Notes under the pieces: generated by a model
Seen by the model: the letters and a program-made list of their open reading frames with translations, nothing else
The model's database searches: none
Told to the model about the DNA's origin: nothing
Source: Bacteroidota bacterium
GTDB taxonomy: Bacteria; Bacteroidota; Bacteroidia; Chitinophagales; Chitinophagaceae
Length of the DNA stretch: 64,000 bases
Direction: 5' to 3'
Assembly (NCBI GenBank): GCA_016711825.1
Contig: JADJSG010000006.1
Coordinates: forward strand, 124,001-188,000
Position numbers and translations under genes: made by a program
Shown here: piece by piece, positions 48,509 to 56,692 of the stretch
Layout: every line of letters starts with the position of its first letter
How positions within the stretch are numbered: the first letter of the stretch is position 1

Positions 48509-48564
48509 GTAGCGAGTAGCGAGTAGCGAGTAGCGAGTAGCGAGTAGCGAGTAGCGAGTAGCGA
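48509..48564. repeat. Heptanucleotide tandem array overlapping the signal-peptide region of the beta-helix gene
   Basis: Seven exact units of AGCGAGT (48511-48559) with partial units on both sides. The distance from the upstream ATG (48580) to the beta-helix ATG (48492) is 88 bases, one base out of frame. Losing one unit or gaining two would bring them into frame. On the minus strand a seven-base unit encodes ATRYSLL per three copies. In the present phase the upstream frame stops soon after the array, at a TAA near 48475. Confidence 0.9.
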
Positions 48565-48580
48565 ATGTGACTTTTTTCAT

Positions 48581-48958
48581 TTTAGTAAGTTTTTATTTAC
48601 TCCAAAGTTTAATAAACTATTTTGAAATTCCAAAATATTAACAAAAACACACTAGTGAAATATGAATTTAGAAAAATCATATAGCAAAATATAAGGTACA
48701 AAGCACTTTATATTTTGCATGAATAAAGTAGATTGTGTCAAAAGGATATCAAGTCTACCCCTATTTTTAAAGGGCATCGAATATTTAGTAGAGCTTTTAA
48801 GCATTTTACATTATTATTATTTATATATATTCTTTTTTTACCTGATAATCAATGTATTATGAGCTATTTTAAAAATATTTTCTATCCAATCGATTGAAAA
48901 ACCAAAGCTTTCCTTACCTTTGCGCTCCTTTTAATAAAAAAATTAGAATTTTTACAAC
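48581..48958. other. Intergenic region between the beta-helix gene and the ribosomal protein genes
   Basis: 378 bases, very A+T-rich, between divergent units. It holds the promoter of rplM near its right end (48893-48922). A TAAACTTTG sequence on the minus strand, near 48606-48614, could be a poor -7 box for the beta-helix gene. Nothing else is visible. Confidence 0.4.
48893..48922 (+). promoter_or_regulatory. Bacteroidota promoter for the rplM-rpsI-rpsB-tsf genes
   Basis: ATTG (48893-48896) as a partial -33 element, an 18-base spacer and TACCTTTG (48915-48922) as the -7 box, 36 bases upstream of the rplM ATG. Confidence 0.6.
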
Positions 48959-49405
48959 ATGAGACATTTAAGTTACAAAACACAGTTTGCCAATAAGCAA
49001 AACCATAAACCAGAATGGTTTGTCATAGACGCAACCAATCAAACTGTAGGTCGTATGTGTACACGTATAGCATCTGTATTACGTGGCAAACACAAGCCTA
49101 CCTACACGCCACATGCTGATGCAGGCGATTTCGTTATTGTTATCAATGCCGAAAAAATCGTTTTTACTGGCAATAAATTAGACCAAAAAACCTATTTAAC
49201 TTTTAGTGGTTATCCTGGTGGTCAAAAAGAAGAAACTGCCAAAAACTTATTGGCTCGTCGTCCAGAACAAATTATTGAAAGAGCCGTAAAAGGTATGTTG
49301 CCAAAAAACAGACTGGGTCGTGCGATGTTTAAAAAAATATTTGTTTATGCAGGTGATACCCACCCACATGGTGCACAAAAACCATCTCCACTTTCTTTAA
49401 ATTAA
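48959..49405 (+). CDS. rplM: 50S ribosomal protein L13
   Basis: Large-subunit protein of 148 residues, of normal length. Conserved stretches are FVIDATNQTVGRMCTRIASVLRGKHKPTYTPHADAGDFVIVINAEKI, ERAVKGMLPKNRLGRAMFKKIFVYAGDTHPHGAQKP. It is first of four genes in a usual Bacteroidota order, 33 bases before rpsI. Confidence 0.97.
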   Translation: MRHLSYKTQFANKQNHKPEWFVIDATNQTVGRMCTRIASVLRGKHKPTYTPHADAGDFVIVINAEKIVFTGNKLDQKTYLTFSGYPGGQKEETAKNLLARRPEQIIERAVKGMLPKNRLGRAMFKKIFVYAGDTHPHGAQKPSPLSLN

Positions 49406-49438
49406 TTTTCAAATCAAATAATTATACCCTTTTAAATA

Positions 49439-49828
49439 ATGGAAAAACTAAAAAAAGCAATAGGTCGTAGAAAAGAAGCAGTAGCTCGTGTATACCTTAG
49501 TAAAGGTAATGGCACTATTACCGTTAACGACCGCGATTATAAAAAATACTTCCCTTTAATGTACTTGCAAAATCAAGTAGAATTACCCCTTAAAACCATT
49601 GATGCTTTAGACAAATACGATGTGAAAGTAACAGTTGATGGCGGTGGTCAAAAAGGACAAGCCGAAGCAATCAAATTAGGTATCTCACGTGCCTTGTGCA
49701 ATACAGATGCTGAATTGAGAGTGGCCTTAAAACCAGCAGGTTTATTAACCCGTGACCCTCGCTCGGTAGAACGTAAGAAATTTGGTCATAAGAAAGCCCG
49801 TAAGAGCTACCAGTTCTCAAAACGTTAA
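49439..49828 (+). CDS. rpsI: 30S ribosomal protein S9
   Basis: Small-subunit protein of 129 residues. The family is shown by AIGRRKEAVARVYLSKGNGTITVNDR, GGGQKGQAEAIKLGISRAL and the conserved arginine/lysine tail ERKKFGHKKARKSYQFSKR that contacts the P-site tRNA. It sits between rplM and rpsB, with 60 bases before the latter. Confidence 0.97.
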   Translation: MEKLKKAIGRRKEAVARVYLSKGNGTITVNDRDYKKYFPLMYLQNQVELPLKTIDALDKYDVKVTVDGGGQKGQAEAIKLGISRALCNTDAELRVALKPAGLLTRDPRSVERKKFGHKKARKSYQFSKR

Positions 49829-49888
49829 TCCTTTTATTTTATATCAACAATATTTCAAAAATTTATTTAAACACGATTTATATATATC

Positions 49889-50740
49889 ATGTCAGAAAAT
49901 ACAACATTACAACAGCAATTACTTGAAGCAGGTGTACACTTTGGTCACCTCCGTAAAAAATGGAATCCAAAAATGCTTCCTTACATCTTTGCTGAAAAGA
50001 AAGGCATTCATATTATTGACCTCAACAAAACTGTAGAGGGCTTAACAGAGGCTGCAGCAGCTATGAAACAAATTGCAAAAAGCGGAAAAAAAATCCTTTT
50101 TGTTGCTACTAAAAAACAAGCAAAAGAAATCGTTACCGAATGTGCTCAAAGAGTAAATATGCCTTATGTAACCGACCGTTGGTTAGGTGGTATGTTGACA
50201 AACTTTGGTACCATTCGTAAAAGCGTAAAGAAAATGCAAAGTATTGAAAAAATGCTTGAAGACTCAAGTATCAGTATCAATAAAAAAGAACGTCTTACCT
50301 TGAAAAGAGATAAAGATAAAATGGAAAAAGTATTGGGCGGTATCACCGATATGGCACGTACCCCTGCAGCCCTTTTCATTGTAGATATCTCTCACGAACA
50401 TATCGCTATGTCTGAAGCAAAACGCTTGGGAATCACTACGTTGGGTATGGTAGATACCAACAGCGACCCTAATAAAGTTGACTTTGCAATACCAGCTAAT
50501 GATGACGCTACAAAATCAATCGCTATCATCACCAATTATATCACTGCGGCTATTATCGAAGGCTTACAAGAGCGCGAAACCGAAAAAGATAAAATGGACG
50601 ATACCGAAGAAGAAACAGAAGAATTAGACGAAAACATGAGTATCAGCGACAGTAGCGAAACTAACCAAGAAGCAGGAAAAAAATCTGCTCCTCGAAAAAA
50701 AGCTACTGGCACAAGAAGAACGACTGCTCCGAAGAAATAA
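49889..50740 (+). CDS. rpsB: 30S ribosomal protein S2
   Basis: Small-subunit protein of 283 residues. Conserved parts include LLEAGVHFGHLRKKWNPKMLPYIFAEKKGIHIIDL, FVATKKQAKEI, PYVTDRWLGGMLTNF and DTNSDPNKVDFAIPANDDATKSI. A C-terminal extension of about 55 residues is first acidic (DDTEEETEELDEN) and then basic (KKSAPRKKATGTRR), longer than in E. coli. A heptanucleotide array begins one base after the stop codon. Confidence 0.97.
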   Translation: MSENTTLQQQLLEAGVHFGHLRKKWNPKMLPYIFAEKKGIHIIDLNKTVEGLTEAAAAMKQIAKSGKKILFVATKKQAKEIVTECAQRVNMPYVTDRWLGGMLTNFGTIRKSVKKMQSIEKMLEDSSISINKKERLTLKRDKDKMEKVLGGITDMARTPAALFIVDISHEHIAMSEAKRLGITTLGMVDTNSDPNKVDFAIPANDDATKSIAIITNYITAAIIEGLQERETEKDKMDDTEEETEELDENMSISDSSETNQEAGKKSAPRKKATGTRRTTAPKK

Positions 50741-50775
50741 GTAGAAAGTAGAAAGTAGATAGTAGAAAGTAGAAA
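50741..50775. repeat. Heptanucleotide tandem array after rpsB
   Basis: Five units of GTAGAAA, the third altered to GTAGATA, directly after the rpsB stop codon and 84 bases before tsf. The unit shares GTAG and the 7-base period with the array at 48.5 kb (GTAGCGA). Confidence 0.8.
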
Positions 50776-50858
50776 GATCGCTTTTTTCTTCACTTGTGTG
50801 GTTCGATGTATGAAATAGGTATAATTTAAACATTCAAAACTGAAACAATAAAATAAAA

Positions 50859-51709
50859 ATGAGCACAATAACAATAACAGCCTCAGACGTAAATAAATTA
50901 AGACAACAAACAGGTGCCGGTATGATGGATTGCCGTGCAGCCCTTCAAGAAACCAATGGTGACTTTGAAGCTGCCATTGATTTTCTCAGAAAAAAAGGAC
51001 AAAAAGTAGCTGCCAAAAGAAGCGATCGTGACGCTAAAGAAGGCGTTGTAATTGCCAAAACATCTCAAGATAACAGCTTCGGTATTGTGATGAACTTGAC
51101 ATCAGAAACTGACTTTGTTGCCAAAAATGAAGATTTTATCAAATTGGCATTAAGCTTTAGCGATTTGGCCATTAGCCAAAATTGCTCAACTTTAGAAGAT
51201 CTTAAAGCAACACCCTACGAAAACCTTACAGTAGCTGATAAAATAATGGAAACCGTAGCTAAAATTGGTGAAAAATTGATATCACTTCTTTTGAAAGAAT
51301 TGATTCAGAAAGTGTAGTTGCTTACAACCACGCTGGATATAGAGTAGCCGTATTAGTTGCTTTAAACAAACCAAGTACTGAAGCAAACCAAAGCGCTGGC
51401 AAAGATGTGGCTATGCAAATTGCTGCCATGAACCCAGTAGCTGTTGACCCTGCTGCAGTACCTGCCGAAACCATTGCCCGTGAAAAAGACATCATCATGG
51501 AACAAATGAAAGCTGACCCTAAAATGGAAGGTAAACCAGAAGAAATGATTTCTAAAATTGCAGATGGTAAAATCAATGCATACTTTAAAGAAAACACATT
51601 GCTTGCTCAGCCTTTTGTAAAAGATGGCAGCAAAACAGTGACAGAGTTTTTGAAAAGTGTAGAAGCAGACTTAACCGTTAAAGCTTTTTCAAGAATGAAA
51701 ATTGGATAA
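50859..51709 (+). CDS. tsf: Translation elongation factor Ts, frame broken by one base
   Basis: Recycles EF-Tu by releasing GDP. The N-terminus has the UBA-like domain and the Tsf signature (VNKLRQQTGAGMMDCRAALQETNGDFEAAIDFLRKKG). The frame breaks in five A at 51271-51275. With six A the text reads KIGEKIDITSFERIDSESVVAYNHAGYRVAVLVALNK and joins the second segment, which ends at 51709 (DGSKTVTEFLKSVEADL...). The corrected length of 283 residues is normal. EF-Ts is essential in most bacteria, so the break is probably an error in the sequence. It ends the L13-S9-S2-Ts series and is followed by a terminator. Confidence 0.92.
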
Positions 51710-51726
51710 AATTTTTCAAGAAAAAT

Positions 51727-51763
51727 AAAAAAAAACGCTTTGGTTTACTGAAGCGTTTTTTTT
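51727..51763 (+). terminator. Rho-independent terminator after tsf
   Basis: Ten-base arms AAAAACGCTT (51731-51740) and AAGCGTTTTT (51751-51760) with a ten-base loop and a following T-run. Confidence 0.85.
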
Positions 51764-52004
51764 ATGCATATAGAATAAAGTTCCTTACATATGTTACTTA
51801 TTGTATTTAATAAGCAGTTTAAAAAATATCGGTATAATTCCTACATATAATACCTTTAAGCTAATAACAAATATGCGTCCTTGATATTACATAATGAAAT
51901 CACATCATTTAGGAGATTACCTAACATATGATATACCTTTCATTTTTAGACTTGAAAATAAATCTTTTTGGTATTATATTAGATTTCATTTTCAATCCTA
52001 AATC

Positions 52005-52667
52005 ATGAATGCCAAATTTTTACCCTATACCAAAAACCACCTGTATGATAATGACCTTTTACTTGAAAGTAGCCATCATTATGCATTTATGAATAGCCGC
52101 AGAACTGTTCGCGAATTTTCAAGCGAGCCAGTTGCCATCGAAGTAATTGATAACATAATCATGTCTGCATCAACCGCCCCATCAGGTGCGAACAAACAAC
52201 CATGGACTTTTTGCGTTGTTACAAACCCACAACTAAAATCCCAAATCAGGGTTGCCGCTGAAAAAGAAGAATATGAAAGCTACAACGGCAGAATGCCCCA
52301 AGAATGGTTAGATGATTTAAGCTATTTAGGCACCGATTGGCAAAAGCCATTTTTAGAGGATGCACCAGCCCTCATTATTGTTTTTAAACAATCATACGAA
52401 TTAAATGAAGGTCAAAAGAAAACAAATTATTATGTGTCTGAATCCGTAGGTTTAGCCTGTGGCTTTTTGTTACAAGCCATTCATCAATGTGGATTGGTAG
52501 CACTAACACATACTCCCAGCCCTATGAATTTTTTGTCGAAGCTACTAAAACGCCCGGAAAATGAAAAACCTTACCTGCTGATACCCATTGGCTACCCTGC
52601 TGACAAAGTAATGGTACCAGATATCAAACGTAAAGAAAAAGAACAAGTAATTGTTTATTATCAGTAA
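52005..52667 (+). CDS. Iodotyrosine-deiodinase-like flavin nitroreductase
   Basis: An FMN protein of 220 residues in the nitroreductase superfamily, without a membrane anchor. The FMN-binding N-terminus is SRRTVREFSS and the phosphate-loop region is STAPSGANKQPWTF. The substrate-lid residues of iodotyrosine deiodinase, Glu-x3-Tyr-x20-Lys, are matched in sequence and spacing by Glu89, Tyr93 and Lys114. Bacterial homologues of IYD, such as that of Haliscomenobacter, dehalogenate halotyrosines. The native substrate in bacteria is not settled. No neighbours suggest a pathway. Confidence 0.82.
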   Translation: MNAKFLPYTKNHLYDNDLLLESSHHYAFMNSRRTVREFSSEPVAIEVIDNIIMSASTAPSGANKQPWTFCVVTNPQLKSQIRVAAEKEEYESYNGRMPQEWLDDLSYLGTDWQKPFLEDAPALIIVFKQSYELNEGQKKTNYYVSESVGLACGFLLQAIHQCGLVALTHTPSPMNFLSKLLKRPENEKPYLLIPIGYPADKVMVPDIKRKEKEQVIVYYQ

Positions 52668-52981
52668 TACAAATGGATTGTTAGCATACTTAAATAGCAA
52701 TACACCCAATCATAACCTGTTGTTTTTCATTTTCACATTCCTCATTTGTCAACATTCCATGAGTATATAAAAGTATGAGATTGAAAGTAATACCAACGAC
52801 ACATTAAAGATAGTCCGTTTGTTATGAGCTTAAATGTAATGTGTGTGGGCATTATACCAATATTTTTCAGACTACTTATTAAATACATTTGGTATAAATA
52901 GTTCAATGATCCTTTCTATACAGTTGATATGGTTCATAAACCCCTACTGATGATTTATGCCTAAATATTGTTTAATGCAAA
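52668..52981. other. Intergenic region with a dispersed repeat
   Basis: 314 bases between facing genes. It holds repeat copy 2 (52798-52898). No ORF or terminator was found. Confidence 0.5.
52798..52898 (+). repeat. Dispersed intergenic repeat, copy 2
   Basis: Aligns to 23333-23433 over about 100 bases, in the same orientation. The conserved core is AATGTGTGTGGGCATTATACC, and both copies run into TTATTAAATACATTTG. The ends of this copy, TAATACCAA just before and TTGGTATAAA at the end, are roughly inverted. Confidence 0.7.
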
Positions 52982-53575
52982 TCAATCAACCTTTAACCAA
53001 CCAGTAATGCTCATTCGAGGTTTGTTGGCTAATAAAACTTCATGCTCGAGCTCATCACTTTTAAAAAAAACACTTTTACCCTGGGTTGGTGAAATATGTT
53101 GACAATCATCCTCATTATAGATACAAAGTTCACCCCCATCGCCAATTTGCCAATCACTGTTCAAATACATAATCATAGAATATACCCTCTTTTTATTATT
53201 ACGAAACTGGTCAACATGTTTTTTATAAAAACTCCCTTTTTCATAAAGTGCATAATGAAATTCATAACCTGTTATGCCTGTATAACATGTTTGATTCAGA
53301 TAAATAATAAAGCGATCCATGAGATCAAAAAAATCGTTTTCGTATTTATTTTGATGAATACGGTCAAGCCAAAATATTTTATCGCTCCGTATTTTTTTAT
53401 CATGATTGACTTCTATATCATTTCCCGTACCTGCATCCAATAATTGATTTTGAATGTACAACAGATTCAAATTATCCTTAAGATGATTAGAAAGAGAAGG
53501 GTTCAAGAAATTTTCTACTATGCCGACCTTATGTTCAAGATAAGAATCTATGATGCTGTCAAATAGGGTGTGCAT
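52982..53575 (-). CDS. 2-oxoglutarate/Fe(II)-dependent oxygenase (prolyl 4-hydroxylase type)
   Basis: A 197-residue enzyme of the P4Hc/SM-20 group. The iron ligands are His and Asp in YKKHVDQF and a distal His in DELEHEVLL. The 2-oxoglutarate arginine or its neighbour is in NKPRMSITGWL. YSMIMYLNSDW and GGELCIYN are typical of the core. It could hydroxylate a protein residue. The target is unknown. Confidence 0.85.
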   Translation of the reverse strand: MHTLFDSIIDSYLEHKVGIVENFLNPSLSNHLKDNLNLLYIQNQLLDAGTGNDIEVNHDKKIRSDKIFWLDRIHQNKYENDFFDLMDRFIIYLNQTCYTGITGYEFHYALYEKGSFYKKHVDQFRNNKKRVYSMIMYLNSDWQIGDGGELCIYNEDDCQHISPTQGKSVFFKSDELEHEVLLANKPRMSITGWLKVD

Positions 53576-53651
53576 GAACTGAAGTTGTTAACTATGTGGC
53601 ATACAACCCTATAGCTAACGAAGGTAGGCATTAAATAATGAAGCAAGCTAT

Positions 53652-54062
53652 TTATTTAAATGCGCTACTCTTGTATTTTACAAATACATAAATGTATAAG
53701 ACCCTTGAAAAACGCATGATCCAGGGTTGTAGCAATACCAATGCTGATATCATGACACCAATAAATATAAAAATAGAATTGTTTCGCCAAGTAAAACCAT
53801 AAGTAAGGGCAAAAATAACTGCCAACACAAAGATGGTACCAACACTAAGGGCATAACTCACATACCCTGTACCAAACCAAAAACCTGTTTCAATTTCAAA
53901 TTTCAAGCCACAAACTTCACAATGTTCGGGCATTACCATAAATTCATTCAGGGGTAAGATGCTTTTGTTTTTGTACATCGATCCTTTGTGGCAGTTAGGG
54001 CATTTCATGGTGGCCATGCTCATCAATCTGTTGGGTGCTTTATTTTCCATTTGTATATTCAT
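53652..54062 (-). CDS. DUF983 family membrane protein
   Basis: A 136-residue membrane protein with a zinc-ribbon-like start (MKCPNCHKGSMYKNK...EHCEVCGLKFEIETGFWFGTGYVSYAL) and two membrane segments (about 68-90 and 96-115). This is the DUF983 pattern. Homologues often sit near cytochrome oxidase genes, but here the gene is 29 bases after an ABC exporter gene, probably in the same operon. A second in-frame ATG at 54050 is possible as the start. Confidence 0.8.
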   Translation of the reverse strand: MNIQMENKAPNRLMSMATMKCPNCHKGSMYKNKSILPLNEFMVMPEHCEVCGLKFEIETGFWFGTGYVSYALSVGTIFVLAVIFALTYGFTWRNNSIFIFIGVMISALVLLQPWIMRFSRVLYIYVFVKYKSSAFK

Positions 54063-54091
54063 TTAAAGCCATCTTCCAATGCTTATGGCTG

Positions 54092-55846
54092 TTATATAAG
54101 TTCAATTTGTCTTTCGCCGATTTGTTGTCTCCACATGGCATAATACAAACCTTTATCTTCCACTAATTGATCATGTGCGCCGGTTTCTACAATCTTTCCT
54201 TTTTCTAATACATATATTCTATCGGCATGCATAATGGTTGAAAGCCTATGTGCAATCAAAATATTGATTTGTTCTTTTTCATTTGAAATCTGCTTCACTG
54301 TATTGGTAATCGCTTCTTCCGTAATAGAATCTAAAGCTGATGTAGCCTCATCAAATACCAACAATCGGGGCTGACGAAGCAAAGCACGTGCGATCGACAA
54401 TCGTTGCTTTTCGCCCCCAGATATTTTCATACCACCCTCTCCGATTACCGTATCAAGCCCATTGTCGGCACGACTGAGTAAAGTAAAAGCAGAAGCTTTT
54501 TTGAGTGCAGTCATCATTTCATCTTCTGAGGCTCTTGGATTTACAAACAACAGATTTTCGCGTATACTTCCTGCAAACAGTTGCGTATCTTGGGTTACAA
54601 AGCCTATTTGATGTCGAAACTCTTCAATGTCTAAATCCCTAAACGATACTTTGTTATAAAGCAAGTCGCCTTCAAGTGGTTTGTATAAACCTACAAGGAG
54701 TTTTACCAAGGTGGTTTTGCCTGATCCTGAAGGTCCCACAAAGGCAATGGTTTCCCCTTTTTTAACATTAAATGAAATATGGGTCAAGGCATTTTGCCTG
54801 GCCGTTTGGTGTTTAAAAGATACATTTTCAAAAGCCAATTCTTCAATTTTATTGATTGATTTGGGATTGAGTGGGCGTTCTTCTACAGGAGTATGCATGA
54901 GTTTTTCAAAATTGGCCAGTGAAGTTTCAGCTTCTCTATATGCCAATATGATATTACCCAGTTCTTGCAATGGTCCAAAGATGAAAAAGGAAAAGAACTG
55001 CATCGTAATCATTTGACCAATAGATAAATGATTTTTAAACACGAGGTATGCCAATGTAAATAAAATAGTTTGTCGAATTAAATTGACAAAAGTGCCTTGA
55101 ACAAAACTCAGTGAGCGAATACTTTTAACTTTTTTAAGTTCTAACTGGAGTATTTTTCGTGTGGTAAGATTGAGTCGTTTGATTTCCTGATTGGTGAGCC
55201 CTAAACTTCGAATCAATTCAATATTTCGCAATGATTCGGTGGTAGCACCAGCTAAAGCGGTGGTTTCTTTAATGATGGTACGTTGTATAAATTTTATTTT
55301 TTTACTTAATACGCTCATCAATGCCGATAATAAAATGGCCCCTACAATATAAATAAAAACCAGTTTAGGATAGGTACTAAAAGAGTATATCATCACAAAC
55401 ACCACACTCACGATGACGCCAAACAACACATTGATAAAAAGGGTCATGAATTTTTCAGAATCAATCCGTACTTTTTCCAACACTGCGAGGGTTTCACCAC
55501 TTCGCTGGTCTTCAAATTGCTGATAAGGCAATTGTAATGCTCTTTTAAGACCATCGGTATACACATCTGCACCAAAACGTTGTATCACGGTGTTGACTGT
55601 ATAATCCTGAAAGGCTTTGGCGATTCTTGAAGCCATTGCCACACTAATCATAATGCCGATAAACTTAAACGTATTGGTAATGTATGCCTGTTGCGTGGCT
55701 TTGTCGGAATTGTCTTTGATATAATCGAAGAGCTTACCAAAAAAAACGGGGTCTAATAAGGAAAAGCCTGTATTTAAAGCAGCCAATAAGAATGAGAGTA
55801 AAACGAGCCCTTTATATCGAGAGAGGTAATGGATGAGAATTTTCAT
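54092..55846 (-). CDS. ABC exporter, fused permease and ATPase (MsbA type)
   Basis: A 584-residue half-transporter that works as a dimer. Six membrane helices fill the first 310 residues. The ATPase domain has Walker A GPSGSGKTTL, the Q-loop in GFVTQDTQLFAG, the signature ISGGEKQRLSIARALL, Walker B LLVFDEATSALD and the H-loop in LIAHRLSTI. It could export lipid, peptide or drug, and the substrate is unclear. A TACCTTTG box ten bases upstream marks its promoter. A DUF983 gene follows. Confidence 0.93.
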   Translation of the reverse strand: MKILIHYLSRYKGLVLLSFLLAALNTGFSLLDPVFFGKLFDYIKDNSDKATQQAYITNTFKFIGIMISVAMASRIAKAFQDYTVNTVIQRFGADVYTDGLKRALQLPYQQFEDQRSGETLAVLEKVRIDSEKFMTLFINVLFGVIVSVVFVMIYSFSTYPKLVFIYIVGAILLSALMSVLSKKIKFIQRTIIKETTALAGATTESLRNIELIRSLGLTNQEIKRLNLTTRKILQLELKKVKSIRSLSFVQGTFVNLIRQTILFTLAYLVFKNHLSIGQMITMQFFSFFIFGPLQELGNIILAYREAETSLANFEKLMHTPVEERPLNPKSINKIEELAFENVSFKHQTARQNALTHISFNVKKGETIAFVGPSGSGKTTLVKLLVGLYKPLEGDLLYNKVSFRDLDIEEFRHQIGFVTQDTQLFAGSIRENLLFVNPRASEDEMMTALKKASAFTLLSRADNGLDTVIGEGGMKISGGEKQRLSIARALLRQPRLLVFDEATSALDSITEEAITNTVKQISNEKEQINILIAHRLSTIMHADRIYVLEKGKIVETGAHDQLVEDKGLYYAMWRQQIGERQIELI

Positions 55847-55856
55847 AGAAAGGTGG

Positions 55857-55864
55857 CAAAGGTA
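55857..55864 (-). promoter_or_regulatory. Bacteroidota -7 box for the ABC exporter operon
   Basis: TACCTTTG on the minus strand, ten bases before the ATG at 55846. No clear -33 element. Confidence 0.5.
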
Positions 55865-55972
55865 CTATTTTAAATCATTATTGATTTATCTGAATCGTTA
55901 ATAATACATAGACTAATAAATAGTCATTATTGCATATATACTTAAATCCCCTAAAACATTCATGCACAACCC

Positions 55973-56692
55973 CTATTTAACCACCAATTGTTCATTCTCA
56001 TATTTAACCAACACATTGTGAGCGTTTATTTTGCAACAATACTCCATATCGTATTGAAGGCCAAATTTTGAAAGGCGTAAAAAATGAGAACTATCTTGTA
56101 TAAAATGAAATAAATCAGCCTTTGCCGATTGATACAATTGATTTGCAGCACGTGTACTATCACAATTCATTTCAAAATGCGACCCAATACTATCATACAC
56201 AGCACCAGCAAATAAAGAATCTTCGAGGTTATACCGATCTTTCCATGATGCACAAGCCAATAAAACATCTTTTTGTTGATGTTGAAGATAATCACATACA
56301 GCACCAAGGTTAAGAAATGAACCTGTAATAATTTCGGAAGCATCATTGCACATATGCAATAAGCGAGTGCCGTTGGTAGTAGTTAACAACAAGGTTTTGT
56401 CTTTGATAAAATCAGGACTGTATTCTAAAGGTGAATTGCCATATTGCAAACCAGGTGCTACTTTTCCATCACGCTCTCCCGCAGTGATTGAGTTGGGGAG
56501 CTGAGTACCTAAAGCAATGCAAGCATCTACAGAATCAATGGGGATAATGGCTTTGGCGCCATTGTGTAATGCAGCTGCAATGGTTGAAGTGGCTCTAAAC
56601 ACATCAATAATAACTACGATACTGTTTTTCATATCATATAAATGCAACAAAGAGGGCGAAAAACACGTTTCAATTTTGGGTAATGACTTCAT
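55973..56692 (-). CDS. comB: 2-phosphosulfolactate phosphatase family protein
   Basis: A 239-residue enzyme of the ComB family, named for coenzyme M synthesis in methanogens but widespread in bacteria that do not make it. Seen are VIIDVFRATSTIAAALHNGAKAIIPI, GERDGKVAPGLQYGNSP, TTTNGTRLLHMC and the C-terminal ...DMEYCCKINAHNVLVKY. The Mg site residues in IDVFRATS and GERDG are intact. The start overlaps the stop of the upstream membrane gene by one base (TAATG). Confidence 0.9.
   Translation of the reverse strand: MKSLPKIETCFSPSLLHLYDMKNSIVVIIDVFRATSTIAAALHNGAKAIIPIDSVDACIALGTQLPNSITAGERDGKVAPGLQYGNSPLEYSPDFIKDKTLLLTTTNGTRLLHMCNDASEIITGSFLNLGAVCDYLQHQQKDVLLACASWKDRYNLEDSLFAGAVYDSIGSHFEMNCDSTRAANQLYQSAKADLFHFIQDSSHFLRLSKFGLQYDMEYCCKINAHNVLVKYENEQLVVK

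Noticed and set aside
23333..52898. The dispersed repeats as a CRISPR array
   Set aside because: The copies are single and far apart, not regularly spaced, and no cas genes are present.
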